Shown in pieces: positions 22,918-32,456 of a stretch of DNA of 64,000 bases. Below the pieces are notes generated by a model, which was given only the letters and a program-made list of their open reading frames with translations, was not told the DNA's origin and ran no database searches. Positions within the stretch are counted from its first letter, which is position 1. The number at the start of each line of letters is the position of its first letter. Source of the stretch: Enterobacter sp. CC120223-11 (GTDB lineage: Bacteria; Pseudomonadota; Gammaproteobacteria; Enterobacterales; Enterobacteriaceae); NCBI RefSeq assembly GCF_900215375.1, contig NZ_OBEF01000002.1:124001-188000 (forward strand), written 5' to 3'. The translations under genes and the position numbers were made by a program.

Positions 22918-24059
22918 TAGTGATCGAGGAAGACGTAGTTTTCCCAGCTTTTCATGCGGATCAAAATCTTACGAATCAGTGACAGCTCTTTGAAGTGGCC
23001 GGAATAGACGGCAATTTCCACCTGTGTCCCCTGCGGCAGCGCGTACTCTTTCAGGCGAGGATCGTTCGCTTTTACCTTCACCAGCACGCGCCCCTGATTA
23101 CTCAGGTCGGCAGTGGTCAGGAGTTTTCCCTGGCCCTGGAACTGGCTTTCACCAATGGCAGGCAGCACTTCCACAACTTCTCCGCTAAACACCGTGCCCG
23201 GAATCGACGGGAACAGCAGCTCTGCTTTGTAGCCGGGTTTCAGTCTCTGGACCGAATTCTGACGGAAGGCCGCCACGTAGCTGTTTTGTGAGTCGGCGTC
23301 AGTCGGGACAAACGTCATCACTGGCGCCAGGCCCAGCGCGGTCGACATGGTGCCTTCCCGCAAACCCACGTTACTGACATAGCCTGCAGAAGGCGCACGA
23401 ACGACGGTGTTTTCAAGACGGAATTCCGCTTCACGTAGCTGCGCCAGCAGAGAGGCAACTTTGGTGTTCTGCCCGTTTACCACAGAATTAAGGTTGTTTT
23501 GGGCCTGCTCGACTTTAGCCCTGGCAGCCACTACGGCCGCATCAGTCGCTTTGTAGGTCTGGCGACGGGTATCAACCATCTGATCGGAAAACGCACCTTT
23601 CGCGTGACCTTCGTTGTAACGTGCGTACTCACGCTGGGCTTTGTCACGGTCAGCGATAGCTTTACTCAGGTCGGCACGTGCCTGGTCGAGGCCAGCATCC
23701 AAAGAGAGGGCGTCCTGGCTCGCCGCTTTCACCTGCGCTTTCAGGTCATCAACTTTAGCCTGAGCCAGAGTCGGGTCGATACGAAACAGCACATCGCCTT
23801 TTTGCAGCAACGTGTTGGGCTTCACTGGCACATCAATCACGCGCCCGCGGTTTTGCGACACAATCGGCACCGTGCGGTACGCCTGTTTACCGACATCGCT
23901 GAAGGGATAGTTGTAGTTCATCACCAGAATAATCAGGGAAATAAAAATAATCCCCCCAAGAACGGCGGTAGGCACAGTCCATTTATTCAGCGGAATGCGA
24001 AAAACTTTAAAAATAATGACGCACAGGGCGGCATAACAGAGCAGTAATAACGTTTCCAT
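22917..24059 (-). CDS. yiaV: HlyD-family inner-membrane protein YiaV
   Basis: 380 residues, like E. coli YiaV. Two N-terminal membrane helices (about 3-20 and 29-50), a lipoyl half-motif (GRVIDVPVKPNTLLQKGDVLFRID), an alpha-helical hairpin rich in Ala/Gln/Asp (about 95-205), the second lipoyl half (ENTVVRAPSAGYVSNV) and a beta-barrel domain. Family role: EmrA/AaeA-type membrane fusion proteins, but no partner transporter is present, and the substrate is unknown. It starts on the stop of yiaW (TAATG), so the two are coupled as in E. coli, where the pair lies elsewhere on the chromosome. Confidence 0.85.
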   Translation of the reverse strand: METLLLLCYAALCVIIFKVFRIPLNKWTVPTAVLGGIIFISLIILVMNYNYPFSDVGKQAYRTVPIVSQNRGRVIDVPVKPNTLLQKGDVLFRIDPTLAQAKVDDLKAQVKAASQDALSLDAGLDQARADLSKAIADRDKAQREYARYNEGHAKGAFSDQMVDTRRQTYKATDAAVVAARAKVEQAQNNLNSVVNGQNTKVASLLAQLREAEFRLENTVVRAPSAGYVSNVGLREGTMSTALGLAPVMTFVPTDADSQNSYVAAFRQNSVQRLKPGYKAELLFPSIPGTVFSGEVVEVLPAIGESQFQGQGKLLTTADLSNQGRVLVKVKANDPRLKEYALPQGTQVEIAVYSGHFKELSLIRKILIRMKSWENYVFLDH

Positions 24060-24436
24060 TATTTTTCCTCCTGAGTGACTGCGGGCGCGGAGGCAATCGG
24101 CGAGGCACTTTTCATCTGGCTAATTTCGTTTTTTAAGTTCTCGACCTGAATCAGCAGATGATTCATCTGTTGATGGATGACCTGCTGGTCTTCACTGATG
24201 CGGTTCATTCCCCAGCCGCGGTCTTCACGCCACAGCGTGGCCCAAATCCACAGGAACGGCCACAGCGCATGCAGGGTGAACAGGCTAACCCAGCCCGCAT
24301 AGTGAATGGCATCCTGATGGGGATGGTTGCGTTTTTTAGCGATGTCGTAAGGGATGTCGTGGATGGCAATGATCCCATAAAAGAACACAATAAGCACCAC
24401 AGTCAGTATTGCCAGGGCAACATAGTCCAGGGTCAT
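24059..24436 (-). CDS. yiaW: DUF3302 inner-membrane protein YiaW
   Basis: 125 residues, slightly longer than E. coli YiaW (107). Two membrane helices (about 5-27 and 47-68) flank the conserved IHDIPYDIAKKRNHPHQDAIHYAGW segment; the tail is a coiled coil (about 85-110). It always pairs with yiaV; the function is unknown. A ribosome site (GAGAGTTTAATC) precedes the start. Confidence 0.85.
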   Translation of the reverse strand: MTLDYVALAILTVVLIVFFYGIIAIHDIPYDIAKKRNHPHQDAIHYAGWVSLFTLHALWPFLWIWATLWREDRGWGMNRISEDQQVIHQQMNHLLIQVENLKNEISQMKSASPIASAPAVTQEEK

Positions 24437-24945
24437 GATTAAACTCTCCAGAGAGAAAAATAAGCGAATGATTCAAGATGAAATAACCTTCAGAATAGAG
24501 AAGACCATAAAGCTACGGAGTGGGCAAACTCGTATTTATATAAAAATAAATTTAAACTTTTCATGCTGATATTTATCTGAAAATATGTTTGTGAAGTAAA
24601 AATAAACAAATAACAGCCCAGCTATTTACGGACTCAGAAGAAAGGATGACTCTGCCGGATAAGATCAGGCTTTTGCCTGACGGCGGTGATGGTGTGAGCC
24701 AGACATGCTGAAAGAAAGTGATACAGGAGGTCCTTATGGCCTGGCGACCCTTTCTTTTTCTGATAACCACATCGAGTCCACAGCTTTCGCGTCGTCGTGG
24801 AAAGCTGACGCTGGTGCGGCAAAACAACTAAGCTTTGCCACTTTTTTTCTAAAAACGGATTGGCATTAGCCAGACGTTTTAATTCCTTCCTCAAATTTCT
24901 GCTGCCGGAAATACTGCGCCCATAACCACAAGGGGAGCAGACACC
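24437..24945. other. Intergenic region upstream of tauA
   Basis: Divergent gap between yiaW (minus) and tauA (plus). It contains an inverted repeat TCAGGC TTTT GCCTGA (about 24666-24681), a possible 31-codon gene (listed separately) and the tau promoter region. In E. coli this region binds Cbl, the sulfate-starvation activator; no site can be pinned down here by eye. Confidence 0.4.
24736..24831 (+). CDS. Possible small peptide, 31 residues, with strong ribosome site
   Basis: ATG at 24736 is preceded by CAGGAGGTCCTT, a near-perfect Shine-Dalgarno at good spacing. The peptide MAWRPFLFLITTSSPQLSRR... is hydrophobic at the start and basic later. No family is recognised. It lies 114 bases before tauA on the same strand. 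The strong ribosome site is the only support, so it may be chance. Confidence 0.3.
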   Translation: MAWRPFLFLITTSSPQLSRRRGKLTLVRQNN

Positions 24946-25908
24946 ATGGCACGTACATCGCAGATTTCATTCCTGGCCGCATTGGCCTTCATCACCTTCC
25001 AGGCGCAGGCGGTTAACGTCACCGTCGCTTATCAGACTTCAGCCGAGCCCGCCAAAGTGGCGCAGGCAGATAACACCTTTGCGAAAGAGAGTGGCGCGAC
25101 CGTCGACTGGCGCAAATTTGACAGTGGCGCGAGCGTGGTGCGGGCGCTGGCCTCCGGAGACGTGCAGATCGGCAATATTGGCTCCAGCCCGCTGGCCGTG
25201 GCGGCAAGCCAGCAGGTGCCCATTGAAGTTTTCCTGCTTGCTTCACAGCTGGGCAACTCTGAAGCGCTGGTGGTGAAAAAGAACATCAGCAAACCGGAAG
25301 ATCTGATCGGTAAACGCATTGCCGTGCCGTTTATTTCCACCACTCATTACAGCCTGCTGGCAGCGCTGAAGCACTGGGGTATCAAGCCAGGCCAGGTGCA
25401 AATTGTGAACCTCCAGCCACCTGCGATCATTGCTGCCTGGCAGCGGGGCGATATTGACGGCGCTTACGTCTGGGCCCCGGCGGTAAACGAGCTTGAGAAA
25501 GACGGCACGGTACTGACTGATTCAGCCAAAGTCGGCCAATGGGGGGCGCCAACGCTGGATGTGTGGGTTGTCCGCAAAGATTTTGCCCAGCAACATCCTG
25601 AAGTGGTGAAAGCCTTTGTCCGCAGCGCGATTGCTGCACAGCAGCCTTATATTGATAACCCTGACGGCTGGCTGCAGCAGCAGGACAACCTGCAAAAGCT
25701 CTCGAAGCTGAGTGGCGTCCCGGAAACTGATGTACCGGGTCTGGTAAAGGGCAACACCTATCTCACCGCCGCACAGCAGGCGCAGCAGCTTAATGGCCCG
25801 GTCAATAAGGCTATCGTGGATACCGCACAGTTCCTGAAAGAGCAGGGTAAAGTGCCCGCCGTCGCTGCCGATTACAGCCAGTTCGTGACCGACAAGTTTG
25901 TGAAGTAG
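24946..25908 (+). CDS. tauA: Taurine-binding periplasmic protein TauA
   Basis: 320 residues, the E. coli length. Signal peptide [22 protein letters not shown], then the NMT1/THI5-like solute-binding fold ([56 protein letters not shown]). Binds taurine and related sulfonates in the periplasm for the TauBC importer. First gene of tauABCD; strong ribosome site (AAGGGGAGCAG). The operon is switched on by Cbl and CysB under sulfate limitation in E. coli. Confidence 0.95.
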   Translation: MARTSQISFLAALAFITFQAQAVNVTVAYQTSAEPAKVAQADNTFAKESGATVDWRKFDSGASVVRALASGDVQIGNIGSSPLAVAASQQVPIEVFLLASQLGNSEALVVKKNISKPEDLIGKRIAVPFISTTHYSLLAALKHWGIKPGQVQIVNLQPPAIIAAWQRGDIDGAYVWAPAVNELEKDGTVLTDSAKVGQWGAPTLDVWVVRKDFAQQHPEVVKAFVRSAIAAQQPYIDNPDGWLQQQDNLQKLSKLSGVPETDVPGLVKGNTYLTAAQQAQQLNGPVNKAIVDTAQFLKEQGKVPAVAADYSQFVTDKFVK

Positions 25909-25919
25909 CGGAGATCACC

Positions 25920-26687
25920 ATGCTGCAAATCTCTCATCTCAGCGCAGAGTACGGCGGCAAGCCGGTTCTGAATGACGTTTCACTGAGCGTCGACCGCGGT
26001 GAACTGCTGGTGGTGCTTGGCCCATCAGGCTGCGGAAAAACCACGCTGCTAAATCTGGTGGCCGGGTTCGTGCCGCATCGCTCCGGAAGCATCACGCTGA
26101 ACGGCGAGCCGGTGAAGGGCCCGGGTGCAGAGCGCGGCGTGGTGTTTCAGAATGAGGGGCTGCTGCCGTGGCGCAACGTGCAGGACAACGTGGCGTTTGG
26201 CCTGCAGCTGGCAGGAGTGAGCAAACCCGAACGGCTGGAAACCGCCCGGCAGATGCTGAAGAAAGTGGGGCTGGAGGGCGCAGAGAAACGCTATATCTGG
26301 CAGCTTTCCGGTGGCCAGCGTCAACGAGTCGGCATTGCGCGAGCGCTGGCAGCAGACCCGCAGTTGCTGCTGCTGGATGAGCCTTTCGGCGCGCTGGATG
26401 CCTTCACCCGAGAGCAGATGCAGACCCTGCTGCTGCGCCTGTGGAATGAAACGGGCAAGCAGGTGCTGCTCATCACGCATGACATTGAAGAGGCCGTCTT
26501 TATGGCCACCGATCTGGTACTGCTTTCAGCCGGGCCGGGCACCGTGACGGAAAGGCTTTCGCTCGACTTTGCCCGTCGCTTTGTCGCCGGTGAACCCTGC
26601 CGCATTATCAAATCCGACCCGCAGTTTATCCGCCAGCGTGAGTATGTGCTGAGCCGCGTCTTCGAGCATCGGGAGGCTTTCTCATGA
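25920..26687 (+). CDS. tauB: Taurine ABC importer, ATP-binding subunit TauB
   Basis: 255 residues. Walker [10 protein letters not shown] (about 34-42), Q-loop in [11 protein letters not shown], signature [15 protein letters not shown], Walker [13 protein letters not shown], switch His in [10 protein letters not shown]. Powers uptake of taurine with TauC. It lies 11 bases after tauA and overlaps tauC by four bases. Confidence 0.95.
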   Translation: MLQISHLSAEYGGKPVLNDVSLSVDRGELLVVLGPSGCGKTTLLNLVAGFVPHRSGSITLNGEPVKGPGAERGVVFQNEGLLPWRNVQDNVAFGLQLAGVSKPERLETARQMLKKVGLEGAEKRYIWQLSGGQRQRVGIARALAADPQLLLLDEPFGALDAFTREQMQTLLLRLWNETGKQVLLITHDIEEAVFMATDLVLLSAGPGTVTERLSLDFARRFVAGEPCRIIKSDPQFIRQREYVLSRVFEHREAFS

Positions 26688-27511
26688 GCATTGTGCTGCA
26701 AGAAAAAAACCGCCGTACTACGCAGAGCTGGCGCTGGCCGCTGTCACGCCAGCTGACGCTCAGTCTGTCCACGCTCGGCATACTGCTGGCGCTGTGGTGG
26801 GCAGTGACGGCATTACAGCTGATTGCGCCACTGTTCCTGCCGCCACCAGGAGCAGTGCTGAACAAGCTGCTGACCATCGCCGGGCCGCAGGGCTTTATGG
26901 ATGCAACCCTCTGGCAACACCTGGCCGCCAGCCTGATGCGGATCCTGATTGCACTGCTGGCCGCGGTGGTCATTGGTATTCCCGTGGGGATCGCCATGGG
27001 GCTGAGTCCGACGGTGCGCGGCATCCTCGATCCGCTGATTGAGCTGTACCGCCCGATCCCGCCGCTGGCCTATCTGCCGCTGATGGTTATCTGGTTTGGG
27101 ATTGGTGAGACGTCGAAGATATTGCTCATCTACCTGGCCATTTTCGCACCGGTGGCGATGTCGGCGCTGGCGGGTGTCAAAAGTGCCCAACAGGTACGGC
27201 TGCGCGCGGCACAGTCGCTCGGCGCCAGTCGGGTACAAATTTTGTGGTTTGTGATTTTGCCAGGCGCGCTGCCGGAGATCCTCACCGGGTTGCGCATCGG
27301 TCTGGGCGTGGGGTGGTCCACGCTGGTGGCCGCGGAGCTTATCGCCGCCACGCGTGGGTTAGGGTTTATGGTGCAGTCCGCGGGGGAATTTCTGGCAACT
27401 GACGTGGTACTGGCCGGGATCGGCGTGATTGCCGTTATCGCTTTCGTATTAGAGCTGGGCCTGCGCGCGCTGCAACGCCGCCTGACGCCATGGCATGGAG
27501 AAATAGCATGA
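26684..27511 (+). CDS. tauC: Taurine ABC importer, permease TauC
   Basis: 275 residues, six predicted membrane helices, with the EAA-loop typical of binding-protein-dependent permeases ([29 protein letters not shown]). Forms the membrane channel of the TauABC importer. ATGA overlaps at both ends (tauB and tauD) show tight coupling. Confidence 0.95.
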   Translation: MSIVLQEKNRRTTQSWRWPLSRQLTLSLSTLGILLALWWAVTALQLIAPLFLPPPGAVLNKLLTIAGPQGFMDATLWQHLAASLMRILIALLAAVVIGIPVGIAMGLSPTVRGILDPLIELYRPIPPLAYLPLMVIWFGIGETSKILLIYLAIFAPVAMSALAGVKSAQQVRLRAAQSLGASRVQILWFVILPGALPEILTGLRIGLGVGWSTLVAAELIAATRGLGFMVQSAGEFLATDVVLAGIGVIAVIAFVLELGLRALQRRLTPWHGEIA

Positions 27512-28359
27512 GTGAACGTCTGAATATCAGCCCGCTGGGGCCATTTATCGGGGCGCAGGTTGCGGGACTCGATTTAACCCGCCCGTTGAGCGATAACCAG
27601 TTTGAACAGCTGTACCACGCCGTACTGCGCCATCAGGTCGTTTTCCTGCGCGAACAGCCGGTTACGCCGCAGCAGCAGCGAGCGCTGGCGCAGCGCTTTG
27701 GCGATCTGCATATCCACCCGGTATACCCGCATGCCGTGGGCGTTGAAGAGATTATCGTGCTGGACACCCATGACGATAATCCGCCAGATAACGACAACTG
27801 GCACACCGATGTGACCTTTATCGACACGCCACCTGCCGGGGCGATTCTGGCGGCAAAACAGCTGCCGGAAACCGGGGGCGATACGCTCTGGACCAGTGGC
27901 ATTGCCGCCTATGAAGCACTTTCCCAACCGCTGAAAACGTTGCTGAGTGGCCTGCGGGCCGAGCACGATTTCCGTAAATCCTTCCCGGAGTGGAAGCACC
28001 TGAAGTCTGAGGAGGAGCACCAGCGCTGGCTGAACGCGGTGGCAAAAAATCCGCCGCTGCTGCACCCGGTGGTGCGCACGCATCCGGTCACCGGCAAGCA
28101 GGCGCTGTTCGTCAATGAAGGGTTTACCACGCGGATTGTGGACGTGACGGAGAAAGAGAGTGAAGCGCTGCTCGGGTATCTGTTCACCCACGTGACGAAG
28201 CCGGAGTTTCAGGTGCGCTGGCGCTGGCAGGAGGGCGATGTCGCCATCTGGGACAACCGCGTCACGCAGCATTACGCTAACGCCGATTACCTGCCGCAGC
28301 GGCGCATAATGCACCGCGCGACTATTCTCGGTGATAAGCCGTTTTATCGGGCGAGTTGA
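27508..28359 (+). CDS. tauD: Taurine dioxygenase TauD
   Basis: 283 residues from the ATG that overlaps the tauC stop, exactly the E. coli length. Fe(II)/2-oxoglutarate dioxygenase: His99 and Asp101 in WHTDVTF, the distal His in VTQHYAN and the 2-oxoglutarate-binding Arg in RRIMHRATI. It hydroxylates taurine, which then falls apart to sulfite and aminoacetaldehyde, freeing sulfur for growth. The end of the gene overlaps the convergent acyltransferase gene by 16 bases. Confidence 0.96.
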   Translation: MSERLNISPLGPFIGAQVAGLDLTRPLSDNQFEQLYHAVLRHQVVFLREQPVTPQQQRALAQRFGDLHIHPVYPHAVGVEEIIVLDTHDDNPPDNDNWHTDVTFIDTPPAGAILAAKQLPETGGDTLWTSGIAAYEALSQPLKTLLSGLRAEHDFRKSFPEWKHLKSEEEHQRWLNAVAKNPPLLHPVVRTHPVTGKQALFVNEGFTTRIVDVTEKESEALLGYLFTHVTKPEFQVRWRWQEGDVAIWDNRVTQHYANADYLPQRRIMHRATILGDKPFYRAS

Positions 28360-30065
28360 TCTGTCCTGTGCGATCCAATGTACCGTTCATAACGACTGGG
28401 CTTGATTCGGGTTAAATCCACCAACACCAGGCCGTCAACGCAGTGGTTAAAGGCCGGGTCGCTGCCAAAATCGATAAACTGCACGCCGCCGGGCTCACAC
28501 AGCTCTGAATACTGCTTATAGAGCGGCGGAATGGCGCAGCCGAGATTGTTGAGCAGCGACTTCAGACGGGTAAGATCTTCCGTATAATCCTCACCGCCAA
28601 ACTGCGCCAGCACATCCGGCAGCGAGGCGGGGTAAGGGCTGCGTGAGACGGCAAGGGGATGCGTTGCCGGGAACCAGAGTCGATAAAAAGCGACCAGCAA
28701 ATCGCGGGCCGCAGGCGGTAAGCCGCCGGAAATGGACACCGGGCCGAACAAATAACGGTATTGCGGGTAACGCGCCAGATAAGCCCCAATGCCGGACCAG
28801 AGATAATCCAGCCCGCGTCTTCCCCAGTAGCGCGGCTGAATAAAGCTGCGGCCAAGCTCAATACCCTGCTGAAGGACGTCATCCATCTTCTGGTCATAGT
28901 GAAACAGGCTGTGGCTGTACAGGCCGTCGATCCCGCGTTTCTCGATCTGCTGCGCGGTGGGCATAAAACGGTACGCGCCGACAATCTCCAGATCCGTTTC
29001 ATCCCACAGGATCAGATGCAGATAGTCATCGTCATAGCGATCGATATCGCGGCGTTTCCCGCTGCCTTCGCCGACGGCGCGAAACGCGATCTCGCGCAGG
29101 CGGCCCAATTCGCGCAGAAGCGGCACTTCTTGTTGAATATCCTTCCGCTGCCAGAGGTAGATGGTTTTTCCGTCGGCGGTCGTGCCGAGACACTCCGCCC
29201 GGGCAAGTTCACGACGCAGAAGCGCTCTGTCTTCGGGCCGGCCAATGGCGCTTTCGGTTCTGAATTTCCCCGGTAGTCCTTTGCCCAGCAGCCGCACATG
29301 CTGGCGGCAGCGCTTCGCCTGCTCTTTTGAGGCGAGCTGCGGCTGATACCAGCTTTCCCAGGGAATGCGTTCCCCAAGCGTGACCGGCAGACTGGAGCCG
29401 CGGCGGCGGAACATCTGCTGCATCAGCAACAGCATGGAAAAGGTCGGCAACAGCCAGGTCGAGGCATAAAACAGCGGGCTGTTATGGGCGTGAATAAACG
29501 CCGGCAGCAGCGGGGCGCGAAACTTCTCAGCCAGCCTGATAAACCCCGGATGCCAGTGACCGTCGGCGACACCCTGGCGCGTCAGCCGGGAAACTTCACC
29601 CGCCGGGAAGAAAATCAGCACGCCGCCATTTTGCAGCTGCTGCTCCATCAGAGTCAGGGAGGACTTGCGCGTGCGGCCATTAATATTATCCACGGGAATA
29701 AACAGGGTGCTCAACGGCGTCAGATGCGACAGCATCCGGTTGGTGACGACTTTGACATCCCGGCGCACGCGCGAAACGGCATACAGCAGGGCCAGGCCGT
29801 CCAGCGTGCCGGTGGGGTGATTGGCGATAATCACCAGCGGACCCTGTTCGGGGATGTTTTCCAGCTCGCGAGGGGTGATATCGCAGCGAATATGCAGGTG
29901 CTCCAGCACCTGTTCGACCATATCCAGCCCGCGCAAATGTGGGTGATCGGCAGCAAACTGCTGAAACTCCTTTTCGTAGAGCAGCTTTTTGAGCAGGCTC
30001 TTTTGCCAGCGGGCTGGCGTTGCCTGTGGCCAAAGATCGTCGAGGACATTATCGAGACTGAACAT
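28344..30065 (-). CDS. olsF: Fused acyltransferase, OlsF-like (ornithine lipid synthesis)
   Basis: 573 residues, two domains. The N-terminal PlsC-like acyltransferase (about 50-280) has IIANHPTGTLDGLAL as the His/Asp catalytic motif (spaced HX5D) and FIPVDN and FFPAGEVSR as later blocks. The C-terminal GNAT-like domain (about 300-520) has LILWDETDLEIVGAYRF, ELGRSFIQPRYWGRRGLDYLW and LFGPVSISGG, the OlsB hemolysin-like pattern. A fusion in this order is known from OlsF of Serratia, which makes ornithine lipids in two acylation steps. E. coli K-12 lacks it and has yaiT-type debris at this site. A Pho box with properly spaced -10 precedes the start, fitting replacement of phospholipids under phosphate limitation. 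The amino-acid substrate is inferred. Confidence 0.75.
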   Translation of the reverse strand: MFSLDNVLDDLWPQATPARWQKSLLKKLLYEKEFQQFAADHPHLRGLDMVEQVLEHLHIRCDITPRELENIPEQGPLVIIANHPTGTLDGLALLYAVSRVRRDVKVVTNRMLSHLTPLSTLFIPVDNINGRTRKSSLTLMEQQLQNGGVLIFFPAGEVSRLTRQGVADGHWHPGFIRLAEKFRAPLLPAFIHAHNSPLFYASTWLLPTFSMLLLMQQMFRRRGSSLPVTLGERIPWESWYQPQLASKEQAKRCRQHVRLLGKGLPGKFRTESAIGRPEDRALLRRELARAECLGTTADGKTIYLWQRKDIQQEVPLLRELGRLREIAFRAVGEGSGKRRDIDRYDDDYLHLILWDETDLEIVGAYRFMPTAQQIEKRGIDGLYSHSLFHYDQKMDDVLQQGIELGRSFIQPRYWGRRGLDYLWSGIGAYLARYPQYRYLFGPVSISGGLPPAARDLLVAFYRLWFPATHPLAVSRSPYPASLPDVLAQFGGEDYTEDLTRLKSLLNNLGCAIPPLYKQYSELCEPGGVQFIDFGSDPAFNHCVDGLVLVDLTRIKPSRYERYIGSHRTDQLAR

Positions 30066-30093
30066 AGCGGCTCCTTTTGTCGTCCTGATGACG

Positions 30094-30127
30094 AAAATAG
30101 GGGCGTGGCGTGACGGTTAGGTGTCAG
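30094..30127 (-). promoter_or_regulatory. Candidate Pho box and -10 element of olsF
   Basis: On the minus strand CTGACAC-CTAA-CCGTCAC (30127-30110) matches the 7-4-7 Pho box (CTGTCAT n4 CTGTCAT) at 5 and 5-6 positions per half. Ten bases later comes TATTTT (30099-30094) as -10, the same spacing as in the E. coli phoA promoter. The start codon lies 29 bases downstream of the -10 element. It predicts PhoB control by phoBR, which is in this window. Confidence 0.6.
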
Positions 30128-30154
30128 CGAGATGATGTTTTAGGGAAGGCAATA

Positions 30155-30176
30155 CGCCCGGCGAGGGAGCCGGGCG
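30155..30176 (-). terminator. Stem-loop downstream of hemB
   Basis: CGCCCGGC, loop of six, GCCGGGCG, starting 8 bases after the hemB stop. GC-rich 8-bp stem with only a weak T-tract on the minus strand. Confidence 0.6.
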
Positions 30177-30183
30177 AAGGGGA

Positions 30184-31158
30184 TTAACGCAGGATTTTCT
30201 TCTCGGCCAGATCGAGGGCGAAGTAGCTGAAGATCAGATCGGCACCCGCGCGCTTAATTGCGCCGAGGCTTTCCAGCACCACTTTCTCTTCATCGATGGC
30301 GCCTGCCTGTGCAGCAAACTTAATCATCGCGTATTCGCCGCTCACCTGGTAAGCGCCAATGGGCAACTCAGTGCGCTCGCGGATATCACGCAGAATATCG
30401 AGGTAGGCGCCTGCCGGTTTCACCATCAGGCAGTCTGCGCCCTGGGCTTCATCGAGCAGCGACTCGCGAATCGCTTCGCGGCGGTTCAGCGGGTTCATCT
30501 GATAGGTCTTGCGGTCGCCTTTCAGCGCGGTGCCTGCAGCTTCGCGGAACGGGCCGTAGAACGACGAGGCGAACTTAGTGGAGTAGGACATGATGGCGGT
30601 GTCGGTGAAGCCTGCCGCATCCAGTGCCTGGCGAATCGCCTGCACCTGACCATCCATAGCCGCCGACGGCGCAATGAAGTCAGCGCCAGCCGCTGCCGCC
30701 ACAACGGCCTGTTTGCCGAGGTTTGCCAGCGTTAAGTCGTTGTCCACACCGTGATCGCACAGCACGCCGCAGTGGCCGTGCGAGGTGTATTCGCAGAAGC
30801 AGGTGTCGGACATGACGATCATTTCCGGCACAGTTTGCTTGCAGATGCGCGACATGCGCGCCACCAGGCCATCTTCTTTCCAGGCGTCGCTGCCGGTGGC
30901 ATCGGTGTGGTGCGAGATGCCGAAGGTCATCACCGAACGAATGCCAGCGTTGGCAATGCGTTCAATTTCACGGGCAAGGTGTTTTTCCGGGATGCGCATG
31001 ACGCCAGGCATCGCTTCGATAGCCTTGTAATCGTCAATCTCTTCTTCAACGAAGATTGGCAGCACCAGATCGTTGAGGGTGAGGGAGGTCTCTTCAAACA
31101 TGGCGCGCAGCGCCGCGGATTTGCGCAGGCGGCGAGGACGGGTGATTAAATCTGTCAT
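30184..31158 (-). CDS. hemB: Delta-aminolevulinic acid dehydratase (porphobilinogen synthase)
   Basis: 324 residues, the E. coli length. Joins two 5-aminolevulinate molecules into porphobilinogen in haem synthesis. Visible: the zinc-binding Cys cluster [15 protein letters not shown], the first active-site Lys in [13 protein letters not shown] and the Schiff-base Lys in [12 protein letters not shown]. Monocistronic, with its own terminator-like stem-loop. Confidence 0.97.
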   Translation of the reverse strand: MTDLITRPRRLRKSAALRAMFEETSLTLNDLVLPIFVEEEIDDYKAIEAMPGVMRIPEKHLAREIERIANAGIRSVMTFGISHHTDATGSDAWKEDGLVARMSRICKQTVPEMIVMSDTCFCEYTSHGHCGVLCDHGVDNDLTLANLGKQAVVAAAAGADFIAPSAAMDGQVQAIRQALDAAGFTDTAIMSYSTKFASSFYGPFREAAGTALKGDRKTYQMNPLNRREAIRESLLDEAQGADCLMVKPAGAYLDILRDIRERTELPIGAYQVSGEYAMIKFAAQAGAIDEEKVVLESLGAIKRAGADLIFSYFALDLAEKKILR

Positions 31159-31241
31159 GATAGGCCTGAAAGTAGTGGGACAATGGGCAGAGTTTACCCG
31201 ATTGACGTGGTGTTTGTTTCACTATCGTGGTGGTTAAACGG

Positions 31242-31274
31242 AAAAGGGCAAACGGCTTGTTCGGCCGTTTGCCC
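31242..31274 (-). terminator. Terminator of ampH
   Basis: GGGCAAACGGC/GCCGTTTGCCC perfect 11-bp stem with a 7-base loop, followed on the minus strand by TTTT, 15 bases after the ampH stop. Confidence 0.85.
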
Positions 31275-31289
31275 CTGGCATCGTGAGGA

Positions 31290-32456
31290 TCAGGAGGCAG
31301 GCACAACCAGCGGTTTGTTGCCGCTCAGCTCGGAGACCAGATTGTTGATGCCATCGCTCATATTCACAAAGCGGGTCAACGGGGAGCGGGTCACCACCAC
31401 AAATGCACCAATGTTGTGCTGCGGGATCATCGCCATATAGGTGATGAAGCCGCCGCCGCCGCCCGTTTTCTGAATGATACCCGGATGCCCGTTTTTCGGT
31501 GCCATGTAGACCCATCCCAGACCCAGCGCGTCGGCCTTGCCCGGCACGTCCATGCCAATCACCCGGGTCAGCTGGCTGCGCTGATAAATCAGCGTCTGCA
31601 TCCGATCGGCCTGCTGGTTGCGGGTATAAAAATCAGAAGAGAGGAACTGCTGCATCCAGCGCATCATATCGCCCGGCGTGGAGTACACGCCGCCGCTGCC
31701 AATCGCCGCCAGCGTGTTATCACACGGACTTGCGCCTTTCTCCGCGATCATCAGGCGCTGGCACTGGTCCGGCGATGGCGTAAAGGTGGTGTCCTTCATG
31801 CCCAGCGGACGGGTGATTTGCTCTTCAAAAAGCTGCGGGTAGGGCTTCCCGGCGGCGGTGCTGAGCGCATCGGCCAGCAGATCGAACGCCAGATTAGAAT
31901 AGGCCGCCTGGGTGCCCGGCGCTTTCGTCAGTTTCGCCGTGGTCAGCCAGTTCCAGCGCTGGCTGTGCGTCGGCCAGGTGAAGACCGTCCGGTGCGCGGC
32001 ACCGCCGGGCTGCTCGCGTGGCAGGCTGCTGGTGTGGGTGGCAAGATTCACCAGCGTGATGGGCGCGCCCTGATAAGTCGGTACGCTTGCACCCGGAGGC
32101 GCATATTTGCTCAGGGGATCGTTGAGTTTGACCACGCCCTGATCCAGCAGTTTTACCAGCATTTCGCTGGTCATCAGCTTGCTTAACGAGGCAATACGAA
32201 TCACGGAATCGAGCTGTGGGTGCACGTTGTTGCCGGGACGCGTTTCGCCGAAGCTGCGAAACACTCTCTGGTTACCGTCAATCACGACCAGCGCCATGCC
32301 CGTCGCGCCGCTACCAAAATAGATATGATTGGCGTAGCGATCGACAATGTCAGAAGCAAAAACCGGGTCCGGAGAGGTTGGAGCGGCCTGGGCGACAGGC
32401 AGCGAGGCAGCACACAGCGCCGCGAGGAGGAGCAAACTACGTTTCAAGGAAAGCAT
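31290..32456 (-). CDS. ampH: Penicillin-binding protein AmpH (class C beta-lactamase-like DD-peptidase)
   Basis: 388 residues. Signal peptide MLSLKRSLLLLAALCAASLPVAQA. Serine-peptidase motifs in order: SLSK with Ser90 and Lys93 (IASLSKLMTS), YSN in AAYSNLAFDLL, and KTG in IIQKTGGGGGF. In E. coli AmpH is a periplasmic DD-carboxypeptidase/endopeptidase acting on peptidoglycan; it is not a resistance beta-lactamase. Divergent from the cysteine hydrolase gene. Confidence 0.95.
   Translation of the reverse strand: MLSLKRSLLLLAALCAASLPVAQAAPTSPDPVFASDIVDRYANHIYFGSGATGMALVVIDGNQRVFRSFGETRPGNNVHPQLDSVIRIASLSKLMTSEMLVKLLDQGVVKLNDPLSKYAPPGASVPTYQGAPITLVNLATHTSSLPREQPGGAAHRTVFTWPTHSQRWNWLTTAKLTKAPGTQAAYSNLAFDLLADALSTAAGKPYPQLFEEQITRPLGMKDTTFTPSPDQCQRLMIAEKGASPCDNTLAAIGSGGVYSTPGDMMRWMQQFLSSDFYTRNQQADRMQTLIYQRSQLTRVIGMDVPGKADALGLGWVYMAPKNGHPGIIQKTGGGGGFITYMAMIPQHNIGAFVVVTRSPLTRFVNMSDGINNLVSELSGNKPLVVPAS

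Noticed and set aside
24573-24894. Overlapping minus-strand open frames upstream of tauA
   Set aside because: Two overlapping frames in different phases without ribosome sites; neither resembles a protein family.
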